Positions 41,738 through 52,012 of a stretch of 64,000 nt of DNA are shown here, in pieces. The stretch comes from Pyrofollis japonicus (GTDB taxonomy: Archaea; Thermoproteota; Thermoprotei_A; Sulfolobales; Pyrodictiaceae): NCBI RefSeq assembly GCF_033097485.1, contig NZ_AP028634.1, positions 1,665,126 through 1,729,125 on the forward strand. Reading direction: 5' to 3'. The notes below the pieces were generated by a model. That model was not told where the DNA came from. It ran no database searches and saw only the letters and a list, made by a program, of their open reading frames with translations. Every line of letters begins with the position of its first letter. Position 1 is the stretch's first letter. Made by a program: the position numbers and the translations under genes.

Positions 41738-44700
41738 TTAGCCCACTCGCTGATAATACTCTTTCAGCTCTAGCGCTTTGAGCTTGTCGGGGGTATAGAG
41801 CCTTATTGCTTTCGCAAGGTACTCGGCAAGCCACGCGTCAAGAACTACTGGCACGTTGAAGTCTATACTCGTCCTCCGGAGCCAGTAGTCCCGGTCTGGC
41901 GCGTACCCAGTCGTCGCTACTAGCTCCACTCTACCCTCTCTGACCATTTCCACGGCTTTTCCTAGGGGTATTTCCGGCAACGTATCGGTGTTCATGGACT
42001 CAACGGTGTAGACCTGGTACCCTGCCTCTAATAGGTGCATGGCAGCCCTTTCTAGGGCAGGCTCCTTTCTCCCCGTAGGATTATAGACTATTATCTTGCC
42101 TCCCCTCTTTGGGTACTTGTTTCCCTCTGCGCTCAGCCAGCTCTTGAGAAGAGCCTCTTCCAAGGTGTCTCCGAGCGATGCGACCTCTCCTGTACTCCTC
42201 ATCTCGGGGCCTAGGCCGGGGTATGCGCCTCGGAGCCTCTTCCAGCTAAACTGTGGAGACTTCACACCGTAGTAGCCTCTTGGCCTTAGCAGCTTGAAGT
42301 CCTCCCTTACGCCTATGCTCCCTCTTAGAGCCGCCCTAACGGCTGCCGACATGAGATTGTAGCCGGTAACCTTACTGGTAAATGGCATCGATCTGCTGGC
42401 CCTAAGGTTTAGCTCGACAACATAGACGCCGCCATTCTTCACAAGGAACTGTATGTTGAAGGGCCCCCTTATCCCCAGTACCTCGTTGAGCGTCGCCGCT
42501 ATCTTAACCATCTCGCCAACATGGCTCTCCCTTAGCCTAAACCACGGCAACACCATTGTTGAGTCGCCGCTATGGACACCGCCGGGCTCCACGTGCTCAA
42601 TAACGGCACCCACGGCCGCCTTTCCGTCGCCGACAGCATCGATCTCTGCCTCTATCGCTCCATCAATAACCTTTGAAATTACTACAGGGTAGCGCGGCGA
42701 CACCTTGGCAGCGCGCCGCAGGTAGCTTATTAGCTGCTCCTCGTTATAGGCAATGCTCATCGCGGCGCCGCTAAGCACATAGCTCGGCCTAACCAGTACC
42801 GGGAACCCCACCTGCTCGGCAAACAATAGAGCATCGCGGATACTCGTTGCACTAGTCCACTCGGGTTGCCTAATACCAAGCTTCTCCAACAGCTCCGAGA
42901 ACAATGCACGGTGTTCTGCGCGGTGCACGCTCTCCCCGCTTGTCCCGATGAGCCTTACACCTAGCTCCTCGAGCCGCTTAGCAATATTGTTAGACAGCTG
43001 CCCGCCCAGGAACGCTACAACACCCAGCGGCCTCTCAGCCTCATAGATATCTAGTACACGCTCTGCACTAATCTCCTCGAAGTAGAGCTTATCGTTCACA
43101 TCCCAATCAGTAGAGACCGTCTCCGGGTTATAGTTGACAACCACTACTCGGTAGCCCAGCTTCCGGGCCTCCTCGGAGAAGGTTGTGACAGCCCAGTCGA
43201 ACTCCACGGACACGCCTATCCGGAAGACACCGGCACCTAGGACAATTATCTTGTCTCCTTTGTCGCCGAGCGCCTCGTCGTCAAACGCGTTGTAGGTCGT
43301 GTAGAGATAGTTTGTCTCAGCAGGCCACTCTGCAGCCAACGTGTCTATCTTCCTTACCCGGGATCGGCCAACAATCCTCTTCCTGAACTCCCTTACCTCG
43401 TCCTCGCCGGCACCCATTAGGCTGGCTATCTGCTCGTCGCTGAAGCCAAGCCTCTTCGCCTCAGCTATGAGTTCGTCGATGCCCGGCTCCCCGGGCCTAT
43501 GTCTTCTCAGCTCCTCTGCTAGTCTCACTACGCGCCCAATCTCGTAGATGAAGTAAGGATCAACACCAGTTGCCTCGTGTATTTCCTCGGGCCGGGCACC
43601 GAGCCTCAGAGCCTTGGCTACGAGGATAGGCCAGTACGGCTCCCTCCTCTTGAGCCTGTCTAGGACTGATTCAAGACTCTCTTCCTCCTCGTACATGGGG
43701 CCAGCGACGAGGCCTGGCTCGCCTATATTGAGCATCCTTACTGCTTTCTGCAACGCCTCGGCAACGTTTCTGCCAATAGCCATTACTTCTCCGATACTCT
43801 TCATCTCGCTGCCAATGCTTTTCTCCGCGCCGAGGAATTTCTCTAGGTCCCAGCGGGGCATCTTGACCGCGACGTAGTCTAGGCTTGGCTCGAAGCAGGC
43901 ACATGTCCGACCAGTAACCTTGTTGAGGAGCTCGTATAGGCTGTAGCCTAGCGCGAGCTTCGCTGCGATATATGCAAGTGGATACCCCGTGGCCTTGCTG
44001 GCTAGTGCACTGCTCCTGCTCATACGCGGATTGGTCTCAATTATATAGTAGTCCCAGCTGTTTCTCGGATTAAGCGCTAGCTGTACGTTACACTCGCCTA
44101 CAAGGCCTATTGCCTCTGCAACGCGTAGAGAGGCTTGGCGAAGCAACTGGTACTCCTGATCCGTGAGCGTCTGACACGGAGCTATTACGACTGAGTCGCC
44201 AGTATGCACGCCCATTGGGTCGAGGTTCTCGAGGCAGGCTACTGCGACAGAGTTACCGTACTGGTCTCTCACAACCTCGTACTCTATCTCCTTCCAGTGA
44301 TGCAGATACCGCTCAACAAGCACCTCCCGTATCCCGCTCGAGGCGAAGGCGCGGTCGATTCTCTCCTCGAGCTCCCCGAGGCTCCAGGCCACGAAGCTGC
44401 CGCCACCACCAAGGTTGAAGCTAACACGCACTATTACGGGAAATCCTATCTTCTTTGCAGCCCTTATCGCTTCCTCCCTGCTCTTCGCGGCAACACTTGG
44501 AGGTATTGGGAGCCCAGCCCCCTCCATAGTTGCTCTAAACTTTGCCCTTGAAAGAGCCTTCTCGATACCCTCGACCGATGTGCCTAGGACTTTTACTCCA
44601 TAGCGCTGGAGGACGCCTCGCCGGTAAAGCTCTACTCCTAGGCTGAGAGCTGTTTGGCCGCCAAAGCCCAGTAGGACGCCGTCCGGCCTCTCACGCTCAA

Positions 44701-44932
44701 TGACTTTTTCGAGGAACCAGGGCTGCAGGGGGCCCAAGTAGACGTGGTCTGCGAGCTTGTAGCTGGTCTGTATTGTTGCGATATTCGGGTTTACGAGAAC
44801 GGTCTCGATGCCTTCCTCGCGCAGGGCTCGGAGCGCCTGGCTACCGCTATAGTCGAACTCTGCCGCCTCTGCTATCTTTATCGCACCGCTTCCTATCACG
44901 AGGACTTTTCTCACATCTATTCTCCTTGGCAA
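41738..44932 (-). CDS. carB: Carbamoyl-phosphate synthase large subunit
   Basis: 1064 residues, full length (usual 1050-1080). Two homologous ATP-grasp halves start KVLVIGSGAIKIAEAAEFDY and IIVLGAGVFRIGVSVEFDWA; each has the HxGDS loop (MGVHTGDSVV, GGVHSGDSTM) and the NLRASRSMPFTSKVTG / NPRMSRSSALASKATG motifs. The C-terminal allosteric domain is present (residues about 930-1064). It makes carbamoyl phosphate from glutamine ammonia, bicarbonate and two ATP with CarA. Here the second unit has GVF in place of GPI. It follows carA with a 7-base gap. Confidence 0.93.
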   Translation of the reverse strand: MPRRIDVRKVLVIGSGAIKIAEAAEFDYSGSQALRALREEGIETVLVNPNIATIQTSYKLADHVYLGPLQPWFLEKVIERERPDGVLLGFGGQTALSLGVELYRRGVLQRYGVKVLGTSVEGIEKALSRAKFRATMEGAGLPIPPSVAAKSREEAIRAAKKIGFPVIVRVSFNLGGGGSFVAWSLGELEERIDRAFASSGIREVLVERYLHHWKEIEYEVVRDQYGNSVAVACLENLDPMGVHTGDSVVIAPCQTLTDQEYQLLRQASLRVAEAIGLVGECNVQLALNPRNSWDYYIIETNPRMSRSSALASKATGYPLAYIAAKLALGYSLYELLNKVTGRTCACFEPSLDYVAVKMPRWDLEKFLGAEKSIGSEMKSIGEVMAIGRNVAEALQKAVRMLNIGEPGLVAGPMYEEEESLESVLDRLKRREPYWPILVAKALRLGARPEEIHEATGVDPYFIYEIGRVVRLAEELRRHRPGEPGIDELIAEAKRLGFSDEQIASLMGAGEDEVREFRKRIVGRSRVRKIDTLAAEWPAETNYLYTTYNAFDDEALGDKGDKIIVLGAGVFRIGVSVEFDWAVTTFSEEARKLGYRVVVVNYNPETVSTDWDVNDKLYFEEISAERVLDIYEAERPLGVVAFLGGQLSNNIAKRLEELGVRLIGTSGESVHRAEHRALFSELLEKLGIRQPEWTSATSIRDALLFAEQVGFPVLVRPSYVLSGAAMSIAYNEEQLISYLRRAAKVSPRYPVVISKVIDGAIEAEIDAVGDGKAAVGAVIEHVEPGGVHSGDSTMVLPWFRLRESHVGEMVKIAATLNEVLGIRGPFNIQFLVKNGGVYVVELNLRASRSMPFTSKVTGYNLMSAAVRAALRGSIGVREDFKLLRPRGYYGVKSPQFSWKRLRGAYPGLGPEMRSTGEVASLGDTLEEALLKSWLSAEGNKYPKRGGKIIVYNPTGRKEPALERAAMHLLEAGYQVYTVESMNTDTLPEIPLGKAVEMVREGRVELVATTGYAPDRDYWLRRTSIDFNVPVVLDAWLAEYLAKAIRLYTPDKLKALELKEYYQRVG

Positions 44933-44939
44933 TAAGCGT

Positions 44940-46124
44940 TCACCTCTCCTTGACTCTCAGAACGTTTTTCAAGAAGAGGTCGAAGACCCATGTGGAGTCC
45001 CATGGCCCGGGGCCCGCCTCTGGATGGAACTGGGTGGCGAGAACGAGGCCGTCTCTCGTCTTTACCCCCTCGAGCGTCCCGTCGTCGGGTTGGCGGAACC
45101 AGGGGACTAGCCCGGTTCCTTCGAGGCTTTCGACTCGCACCGCGTAGCCATGGTTATGGGTTGTTATGTAGCACTTCCCGGTCTCGAGGTCTATGACCGG
45201 CTTGTTTACGCCCCTATGGCCGTAGGGGAGCTTATACGTCTCTGCGCCTAGGCCGATGCTCAGCAGCTGCATGCCAAGGCATATCGCGAGTACCGGCTTG
45301 CCGCTGGTGGCGACCCTGGCGGCAGTCTCTGCTTGCTGTTTTAGCAGGACAGGATTACCTGGCCCGTTGCTCAGCAATACGCCGTCATAGTTCTCAACTA
45401 GCTCGTCGCTCCGTGCCCAGCAAGGATAGCGTGTGATCTCTATCCCGCGGAGGAGCAGTTGGCGCAGAATCCCATACTTTATTCCACAGTCGAGAACCGC
45501 GATGCGTGCGACTGGTTTCCTGCCTGGATGGTGCGTTATTGGCTTCTGCGGTGTAACGCTTAGCGCGTAGAGGTTCTCGTCGTACGTTTTGGATTCCCTA
45601 AGGGTCTCTGCTAGCTCCTCCCAGGAAACGGGGTTATCGCAGGGGAACGTGGCGAGGACTGCCATTACGACTCCGTGTTCGCGGAGAATCCTCACTAGGA
45701 GCCTTGTGTCTATGCGGTACATGCCTGGCTTGTCTTCGCTCCTGAACCACTCGTCTAGGCTCATTACTGAGGCGTAGTGACTGGGCTTGGGCAGCTCTGC
45801 TATGACGAAGCCTTCCACCTGGATACTGTCTGACTCGTAGTCGAGCGGTATGCCTGCCACATTTCTGCTACGTGATGGGACGCCATAGTTGCCTATCATT
45901 GGATGCGTCTCTACGAGTATTTGGCCCCGGTAGCTCGGATCCGTCAAGCTTTCAGGGTATCCGGTCATCGCGGTCGTGAATACTGCTTCTCCGACAACCG
46001 TGCGGGGAGAACCGAAGCCGCAGCCTTCGAAGCCGACACCATTGGCGAGGAGGAGGCGGGAACAAAGGCCTCGGGGGCATCGGAGGAAGGGGTACTTGTG
46101 GATTATTTTTGGAGCGGTGGGCAA
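44940..46124 (-). CDS. carA: Carbamoyl-phosphate synthase small (glutaminase) subunit
   Basis: 394 residues. The C-terminal class I glutamine amidotransferase domain has the nucleophile in LAICLGMQLLSIGLGAETY and the His-Glu pair in TQFHPEAGPGP; the N-terminal domain has TAMTGYPESLTDPSYRGQI. It releases ammonia from glutamine for CarB. The gene overlaps the 3' end of argH by 22 bases, so the operon argG-argH-carA-carB is probably translated in a coupled way. The N-terminus (first 25 residues) may be slightly over-extended; LANGVGFEGCGFG is the natural beginning. Confidence 0.92.
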   Translation of the reverse strand: MPTAPKIIHKYPFLRCPRGLCSRLLLANGVGFEGCGFGSPRTVVGEAVFTTAMTGYPESLTDPSYRGQILVETHPMIGNYGVPSRSRNVAGIPLDYESDSIQVEGFVIAELPKPSHYASVMSLDEWFRSEDKPGMYRIDTRLLVRILREHGVVMAVLATFPCDNPVSWEELAETLRESKTYDENLYALSVTPQKPITHHPGRKPVARIAVLDCGIKYGILRQLLLRGIEITRYPCWARSDELVENYDGVLLSNGPGNPVLLKQQAETAARVATSGKPVLAICLGMQLLSIGLGAETYKLPYGHRGVNKPVIDLETGKCYITTHNHGYAVRVESLEGTGLVPWFRQPDDGTLEGVKTRDGLVLATQFHPEAGPGPWDSTWVFDLFLKNVLRVKER

Positions 46125-47527
46125 CTGTTCGCCACCTCTTCGAGAAAGCTTTCAATTCTCTGCCTGGCTGAGTCGAGCACGGCCTCTAGCCTACCGATCT
46201 CCTCCTTGTCCATCGCTATCCGGGCCTCTAGCCTACCCAGGCTCATCTTCTTCATGCACCCAGTCTTCCTCTCCTCCAGGAGCTTCTCGGCCCAATCGCC
46301 CCCAAAGAACTCGGTAGCGAGCTGTACCTGCCCCTTCTCTCTAAGAAGCTTGGCTGCCTCTGCGTATGCCTCCCTAAAAGGCTTACCAGTCTCTAGTGTA
46401 ATCTTCTCAGCAACCTCAACACTAACCGCCCCGTACCTATCCACAAGCTCCCTTGCCCTCGCCTCGTCGAACACAAGCCCCTTGAATAGATCCGCGAGGA
46501 TCCTTGCAGCGCTTACCGCGTCGCTGAGTATCGAGTATAGGAGTGGATTGGCTTCCTGCAAGTCGAGGTTATAGATGTAGGGAAGCCCATGGCCTATCGA
46601 GAGCATTGCCGCTAGGTACCCGGCCGCCCGCGCACCATGTGCGCGTAGGACTTCGAGCGTAACAGGGTTACGCTTATGAGGCATTGCGCTACTCGTTGCC
46701 ACGTGGCTCGAGGGTAGGATCACTACCCTGATGTAGGGGGACGAGTAGGTTATAAGGTCTGCAGCTATACGGGATGCCTCTGCAAGGAAGAGTGCAGCAG
46801 CTGCCGCCACGGCTTCTATATCGAACCTGCTCCCTGCGCCATAGACGCTGTTGAGGGTGCCTTGCAGCCCTACTAGCTCCGAGAGCCTCTCCGGGTCTAT
46901 TGGTACAAGCGTGCCTGCCCCAGCACTCGCTCCGAGAGGAGACCTCGCTGCCAAGCCCAGGCTGGCAACCAAGAGCCTCGTGGCCGAGGCTAGTGCTTCT
47001 TCCCAGCCAAGCACTAGGCACGCGACATTGCCTATCTGGCTCGGTTGCTGATGAGTGTGAAGAACAAGGGGTACGTGTCCCTGCTTTTGCGCAATAGTGA
47101 GCAAGCCCCTCCTTGCCTCGAGGAGGAGACTTACGAGCTCTATGCCCTTCTCCAACGCATATAGGCGGAGAGCTGCCGAGACGTGGTCATTTCTACTCCT
47201 ACCCAGCCAGATGTACTTGGAAGCACCTCCGGTCTCCTTCTCGAGAAAGTCCTCAAGGGCCTCAAAGACGTCTTCAAACCCGTCGCTTGTAAGCATAGAT
47301 GTTTTCGAATCTAGGAGTCTTAGTAGGGCGGATGCTACGCGGCAGCTTGCTTCACGCGGCACGAGGCCTTTTTCGTAGAGGTGTGCGAAGTGCGCCGCCA
47401 CTACGAAGGCTACGTGTTTTTCTATGAACTTGTCGTGGCTGAGGCTGGAGGTATATTCGTATACAAGGCTGTCGCTGCCTATTCCTGTTAAGGCCCTATA
47501 CTTCGGCATAGCGTCCACATCGTCCAC
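46103..47527 (-). CDS. argH: Argininosuccinate lyase
   Basis: 474 residues, fumarase/aspartase superfamily. The signature SSAMPHKRNPVTLEVLRAHG (compare GSSxMPxKxN) is present, with SRNDHVSAALRLYALEKGIE earlier and LHTHQQPSQIG (the T-H-x-Q motif). It splits argininosuccinate to arginine and fumarate. Start probably at MPKYRALTGIG, six codons inside. Downstream of argG by 30 bases and overlapping carA at its 3' end. Confidence 0.92.
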   Translation of the reverse strand: MDDVDAMPKYRALTGIGSDSLVYEYTSSLSHDKFIEKHVAFVVAAHFAHLYEKGLVPREASCRVASALLRLLDSKTSMLTSDGFEDVFEALEDFLEKETGGASKYIWLGRSRNDHVSAALRLYALEKGIELVSLLLEARRGLLTIAQKQGHVPLVLHTHQQPSQIGNVACLVLGWEEALASATRLLVASLGLAARSPLGASAGAGTLVPIDPERLSELVGLQGTLNSVYGAGSRFDIEAVAAAAALFLAEASRIAADLITYSSPYIRVVILPSSHVATSSAMPHKRNPVTLEVLRAHGARAAGYLAAMLSIGHGLPYIYNLDLQEANPLLYSILSDAVSAARILADLFKGLVFDEARARELVDRYGAVSVEVAEKITLETGKPFREAYAEAAKLLREKGQVQLATEFFGGDWAEKLLEERKTGCMKKMSLGRLEARIAMDKEEIGRLEAVLDSARQRIESFLEEVANSCPPLQK

Positions 47528-47558
47528 AATATTGGCTTGTCGCTGATCCCCGGATGGA

Positions 47559-48752
47559 TTAGAGATTGTTTAGGCCTCGGGCCTTGGCGGCTGCTAGGCT
47601 ATGGAGCCCCCATATCTTTATGAAGCCCTCAGCCTCCTCGGCGCTAGGATACCACCCTGTGTCGTAGTCGATTAGTTTCTCGCTGTATCCGGTGTACTCG
47701 CTACTCCTGCCAATTATTCGGAGAGAGCCCTTGTACACCTTCATCACGACGTCGCCGCTGACCCACTTGTTTAGCTCATCAATGGCTTTCTCTATGACTA
47801 GCCTTAGCGGCTCTACCCAGAGGCCTTGGTAGACTAGGTCGGACCAGTACTGGTCAAGGAGCTTCTTGAATCTCAGCTCCTTAGGGGTATACACGAGCTT
47901 CTCGAGGTCCCTATGCGACTCTATGAGGGCTAGCGCTGCTGGCGCCTCGTAGACCTCCCTGCTCTTGAGCCCTACTACTCGGTTCTCTATGTGGTCTATC
48001 CTGCCGTAGCCGTGTAGACCCAGCAAGCGGTTGAGGAGCTTCACTATCTTCTCGAGATCCATCTTCTCATTGTTTATTGCAACAGGTATGCCGTTCCTAA
48101 ACGAGACCTTTAGGACCAAGGGTTCCTCGGGGGCCTTCTCGGGGGGAACGGTCCAGGCAAAAGCGTCTTCGGGGGGCTCGGCCGAAGGATCATCAAGCTC
48201 TCCGCCCTCAATGCTCCTACTCCAAAGGTTCTCGTCAATACTGTACTTCTTGTGGGCTCCTGGCGGTTCAAAGCCGTGTTTCCTCAGAATCTCGGCCGAC
48301 TTTGCCCTTGTTAGTCCAAGCTCTCTTACTGGCGCGATTATCTTGTAATCGTCGCCGAGGTAGTATTTGAGGACGAGGTCGAAGCGTACCTGGTCATTGC
48401 CCTTAGACGTGCAGCCATGCGCAACGGCGTCGGCGCCCTCCTTCTTAGCTATCTCGGCTACCTTCTCGGCTATCAGGGGCCTCGCGAGCGCCGTGCCGAG
48501 GGGGTACTTGTCCTCGTAGAGAGCGTTTGCCTTAATCGCCTTGCTCACATAGTTCTCGGCGAACTCCTTTACCGCGTTAATGGTGTAGTGTTTGTAGGCG
48601 CCGAGCTTGTAGGCCTTCTCCTCAACGCCCTCCATGTCGTCTTCTTGTCCAACATTGACTGTGACCGTTATTACCTCGTGGCCCTGCTCCCTTAGGAGTA
48701 AAAGAATAGCTGAAGTATCGAGGCCGCCGGAGTAGGCGAGCACTACTCTCAA
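47559..48752 (-). CDS. argG: Argininosuccinate synthase
   Basis: 397 residues; joins citrulline and aspartate using ATP. The P-loop-like start VVLAYSGGLDTSAILLLL, then HGCTSKGNDQVRFDL and the ENLWSRSIEGGELDDP motif are diagnostic. TTG at 48752 starts it close behind a TATA-like CATATAAG; a better-spaced box, GCTTTAACAATT on the minus strand near 48785, may be the real one. It is the first gene of the argG-argH-carA-carB operon. Confidence 0.93.
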   Translation of the reverse strand: MRVVLAYSGGLDTSAILLLLREQGHEVITVTVNVGQEDDMEGVEEKAYKLGAYKHYTINAVKEFAENYVSKAIKANALYEDKYPLGTALARPLIAEKVAEIAKKEGADAVAHGCTSKGNDQVRFDLVLKYYLGDDYKIIAPVRELGLTRAKSAEILRKHGFEPPGAHKKYSIDENLWSRSIEGGELDDPSAEPPEDAFAWTVPPEKAPEEPLVLKVSFRNGIPVAINNEKMDLEKIVKLLNRLLGLHGYGRIDHIENRVVGLKSREVYEAPAALALIESHRDLEKLVYTPKELRFKKLLDQYWSDLVYQGLWVEPLRLVIEKAIDELNKWVSGDVVMKVYKGSLRIIGRSSEYTGYSEKLIDYDTGWYPSAEEAEGFIKIWGLHSLAAAKARGLNNL

Positions 48753-48897
48753 CTTATATGCCCTGGCTGCACCGGCCTAATTCTAATTGTTAAAGCGCGC
48801 GACCCGTCTGGGACTAAAGACTCTTAAGTCAGAGACGTATCCGGTGCCTCCAGACCCAGATAGAACAGAGAAGAAGGGCCAAGAAGGTATAGGGGCC

Positions 48898-49587
48898 ATG
48901 TCTGCGCAGAACTTGTCAACAATTGTTAGGAGGATCGTTGACACCGACCCGGTTCTCCAGGAATGCCTTGCCAGGGGCATAGCCAATTACTCCGAAACCG
49001 CGAGGAGGATTAAGCCGCTCGTAGAGAAAGAGGCTGGCATGAGCGCCTCGGTTGACGCTATAAAGACTGCTCTTATCCGCTATGCTCAGCGCCTGCGCGG
49101 CCAGGCTGGCCTCGGCGCGGCTATACCTCAGCAAATCCTTGCTAGGAGCTCCATAGAGCTGAGGATGGGTGTGACAGTTGTAGTTGCTAGCCACGCTGCC
49201 CTCAGCAGGCTCATCAATATTCTTGGCGAGCTGTTGGGGAAGGCGAGGCTCTTGTTCATAATGCAGAGCGTTGCGGGGATAGTGATCATTGTTAGCAAGG
49301 AGTACGCTGACAAGGTCCTCAGCGGGCTCGGGGACACCGTTATAGAGGTTAGCAGGGACCGCGCCGTGATAGTGATAGCGAGCCCGAGGGACGTCATAAC
49401 TACCCCTGGGTTCCTCGCCTACATAACCGGGCTCTTTGCCAGGAACAAGATAAACATTGAGCAGATAGAGTCAGTGTATACGGATACAATAATAGTGGTG
49501 TCCCCGGACGATGCTTTGAAGGCGTTTCAGCTCCTAAACACGGCTATAGAGGAGGCTAAAATAATACAGGGTAGCGGAGGGGCCTAA
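48898..49587 (+). CDS. HTH plus ACT-domain protein, probable amino-acid-responsive regulator
   Basis: About 229 residues from ATG 48898 (MSAQNLSTI); upstream codons to 48787 are not convincing. N-terminal helices (NYSETARRIKPLVEKEAGM, then IKTALIRYAQRLRG) resemble a winged helix; the C-terminal half has an ACT-type pair, with LFARNKINIEQIESVYTDTI and IVVSPDDALKAFQLLNTAIE. ACT domains sense amino acids. It is divergent from argG and convergent with asd, so regulation of the arginine or threonine operon is plausible. Not an aspartokinase: no kinase domain. Confidence 0.6.
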   Translation: MSAQNLSTIVRRIVDTDPVLQECLARGIANYSETARRIKPLVEKEAGMSASVDAIKTALIRYAQRLRGQAGLGAAIPQQILARSSIELRMGVTVVVASHAALSRLINILGELLGKARLLFIMQSVAGIVIIVSKEYADKVLSGLGDTVIEVSRDRAVIVIASPRDVITTPGFLAYITGLFARNKINIEQIESVYTDTIIVVSPDDALKAFQLLNTAIEEAKIIQGSGGA

Positions 49588-50651
49588 AGCAAGCCTTTTG
49601 ACACGTAGTAGTGGTACAGCTCTGCTATGAGGACGCCAGTGCCAGCAGCTCCGCGAACCGTGTTATGGCCTAGCACTAGGTAGCGCAGCAGCCCTTTATC
49701 GTAGAGCTTAATCCTCCCTACTGTTATGCTCATGCCTCTGCCGTTGTCGCGGTCGAGTCGTGGCTGGGGCCTATCTGGCTCCCTGCGGACGACTATGGGT
49801 TGCTCGGGAGCTGTGGGGAGTCCCGCTTCCTGTGGAAGTGAGTGCCACTCGGAGAACACTTTCTCAACCTCCTCTACGCTTCCCGGCTCCCTTGCTAAGA
49901 CAGCGTGCACTGATTCTAGGTGCCCGTCGAGCACTGGTACGCGTGTCGTCGTCGGGTAAACCTCTATGTCCAGGGGCCTAACTTTGCCGTCTTCTAGCCT
50001 GCCTAGGATCTTTTTCGTCTCGTTAATCATTTTCTCCTCTTCGCCCCTTATATATGGCACAATGTTATCGGTGATCATATACCCTGGGACGCCTTTGAAC
50101 CCTGCACCGCTTATGGCCTGCATCGTGGTAACGAATACTTTCTCGACACCGTAGCTGTCTACGAGCGGCTTCAAGCTCAGTGTCAGTATTGCTGTGCTGC
50201 AGTTAGGGACCTTGAGTATCGCGCCGCTCCACCCCCTTCTCCGCCTCTGCTCTCTCAGCAAGAATATGTGGTCATGGTTTATCTCCGGGTTGAGCAGCGG
50301 GACATCCGGCTCTAAGCGGAAGTTGCTAGCATTTGAGACAACTATCTTGCCCCTCTTGGCCAGCAGGGGCTCTACCTCTGCCGCGACCTCTTTCGGGAGC
50401 GCTATGAACACTACTTCCGCCTCTTCAACCGCGTCCGGGTCAACCGGCTTGAGACGGATATCGGCAACTGGCTCCGGTACACTGCTCCCAAGAACCCAGT
50501 TGACAGTATCAGCGTAGCGCTGGCCTGCACGCTGCTTGCTCGCAGCGAGCTCCACTACCTCGAACCACGGGTGGTTTGCGAGAAGGGAGACAAACCGTTG
50601 ACCCACGAGACCGGTTGCGCCGAAGACTGCGACTTTTACCTTATCCACCAT
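49584..50651 (-). CDS. asd: Aspartate-semialdehyde dehydrogenase
   Basis: 355 residues. N-terminal NADP domain VAVFGATGLVGQRFVSLLAN; catalytic Cys in KVPNCSTAILTLSLKPL; the later GAGFKGVPGYMI and TRVPVLDGHLESV motifs are typical of the archaeal/fungal type. It reduces aspartyl phosphate, the second step to threonine, methionine and lysine. Overlaps the aspartokinase gene by 16 bases, consistent with channelling of the unstable intermediate. Last gene of the operon. Confidence 0.92.
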   Translation of the reverse strand: MVDKVKVAVFGATGLVGQRFVSLLANHPWFEVVELAASKQRAGQRYADTVNWVLGSSVPEPVADIRLKPVDPDAVEEAEVVFIALPKEVAAEVEPLLAKRGKIVVSNASNFRLEPDVPLLNPEINHDHIFLLREQRRRRGWSGAILKVPNCSTAILTLSLKPLVDSYGVEKVFVTTMQAISGAGFKGVPGYMITDNIVPYIRGEEEKMINETKKILGRLEDGKVRPLDIEVYPTTTRVPVLDGHLESVHAVLAREPGSVEEVEKVFSEWHSLPQEAGLPTAPEQPIVVRREPDRPQPRLDRDNGRGMSITVGRIKLYDKGLLRYLVLGHNTVRGAAGTGVLIAELYHYYVSKGLL

Positions 50652-52012
50652 TTTTGGACCACCTCCTCGTGGAGCCTACGAGCTATGGGCCAGGTATACG
50701 AGGGTTCTACGAGGATTGATAGGAGGGGGCTACCAGGGCTCCATATTGCACCACGCACCCCGTTCAGCCTAGAGGCCTCGGAGAGAAATGATGCACTTAT
50801 CTCTGGCTCTTTTACGCCGTAGCCTACTATCCCTATAACTGAGACGTTTGTTGTCTCAACTCTTACACCGAGGCTCGACAACTCCGCCTTAAGTGCCTTA
50901 GACAAGGCCTCAGCCTTATCTCGTCGCACTATTAGGGTTATCCTGGTCTCTGTCGGAGGCTGCATTATCGCCTTAATGTTTACCCCAAGCTTAGCAGCAA
51001 CCGAGGCTATATGCGCCGCAATACCGACTTTCTCCACAAGGCCGCCTCCACTAACACTCACAGCCGCCATGTTTTCGAGAGCTGCAACCCCCTTAACGGG
51101 CGGAGGCTCCTGGTTATCGGCAACAATCGTCGCCTTACTCGCGCCAGGCCTAGTGATCACAACCTTGATCCCAGTATTGTTGACTGGCTCAAATGTGCGT
51201 GGATGCATCTTCTTTGCGCCGAGGAGGGCGAGCTCCATTGCCTCCTCATAGCTCAGCCTCGGTATGTGGTTCGCTCCCCGGATATAACGCGGATCCCCCG
51301 AATAGACGCCATCCACGTCAGTGTAAAGCCTAGCTTCTTCCGCGCCTAGGAAGCGGGCCAGAAGCGTCGCCGTATAGTCGCTACCGCCCCTCCCTAGGAG
51401 AACGAGTCTACCCTCCTTATTCCTAGCAGTAAACCCCATGACGACCGGGACTACGTTTTTCTCAAGCAGCTCACCGATAACCGATGGAACGTTCTTGGCG
51501 GATTCCTCATAGTCTATGACTGCGTCGAAGTAGTCGTTCCCGCTAGAGACGAGGCCGGCCTCGCCGCCGCTGAGCCACTTTGAGTCCATTCCTTGGTCTC
51601 TTAGCACGGCTGAGGCCAGGGCAGCTGAGAGCCTCTCGCCGAAAGCTATTATCGAGGCCTTGGCGTGGGGCGTTGCCTCGCCTATCACCTTGACCGCCCA
51701 GACTAGCTTGAATAGTTCGTCGAAGAGCCTTGTTAGCTCGCCAAGGGCCTGGGACAGTATAGCAGGGTTCCTAATGGCTCCGCGGGCGGCGGAGAGGTAC
51801 ATTGCGAGGATTTCTTTGAGCCGCTGCTCCCAGCCCCACTCGGCCTCCACAACCCTTATTAACGAGTCGGTTACACCCTTCATCGCCGACACTACGACGA
51901 CGACCCGCCTACCTAATCCTAGTAGCTTCTTAACCTCATCGGCCACTATTAGGAAGCCCTCACTCCCCTTGAGCAGAGAGCCACCGAACTTAGCAACGAC
52001 TACTCCTCGCAC
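50636..52012 (-). CDS. lysC: Aspartokinase
   Basis: 458 residues. VVAKFGGSLLKGSEGF opens the amino acid kinase domain, with LLGRGGSDYTATLLARFLGA and EEARLYTDVDGVYSGDPRYI as later motifs; two C-terminal ACT domains follow (from about 300, e.g. VSVSGGGLVEKVGIAAHIAS), expected to bind an end product such as threonine. It phosphorylates aspartate, the first committed step. Overlaps hom at its start by 13 bases and asd at its end. Confidence 0.92.
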   Translation of the reverse strand: MRGVVVAKFGGSLLKGSEGFLIVADEVKKLLGLGRRVVVVVSAMKGVTDSLIRVVEAEWGWEQRLKEILAMYLSAARGAIRNPAILSQALGELTRLFDELFKLVWAVKVIGEATPHAKASIIAFGERLSAALASAVLRDQGMDSKWLSGGEAGLVSSGNDYFDAVIDYEESAKNVPSVIGELLEKNVVPVVMGFTARNKEGRLVLLGRGGSDYTATLLARFLGAEEARLYTDVDGVYSGDPRYIRGANHIPRLSYEEAMELALLGAKKMHPRTFEPVNNTGIKVVITRPGASKATIVADNQEPPPVKGVAALENMAAVSVSGGGLVEKVGIAAHIASVAAKLGVNIKAIMQPPTETRITLIVRRDKAEALSKALKAELSSLGVRVETTNVSVIGIVGYGVKEPEISASFLSEASRLNGVRGAIWSPGSPLLSILVEPSYTWPIARRLHEEVVQKWWIR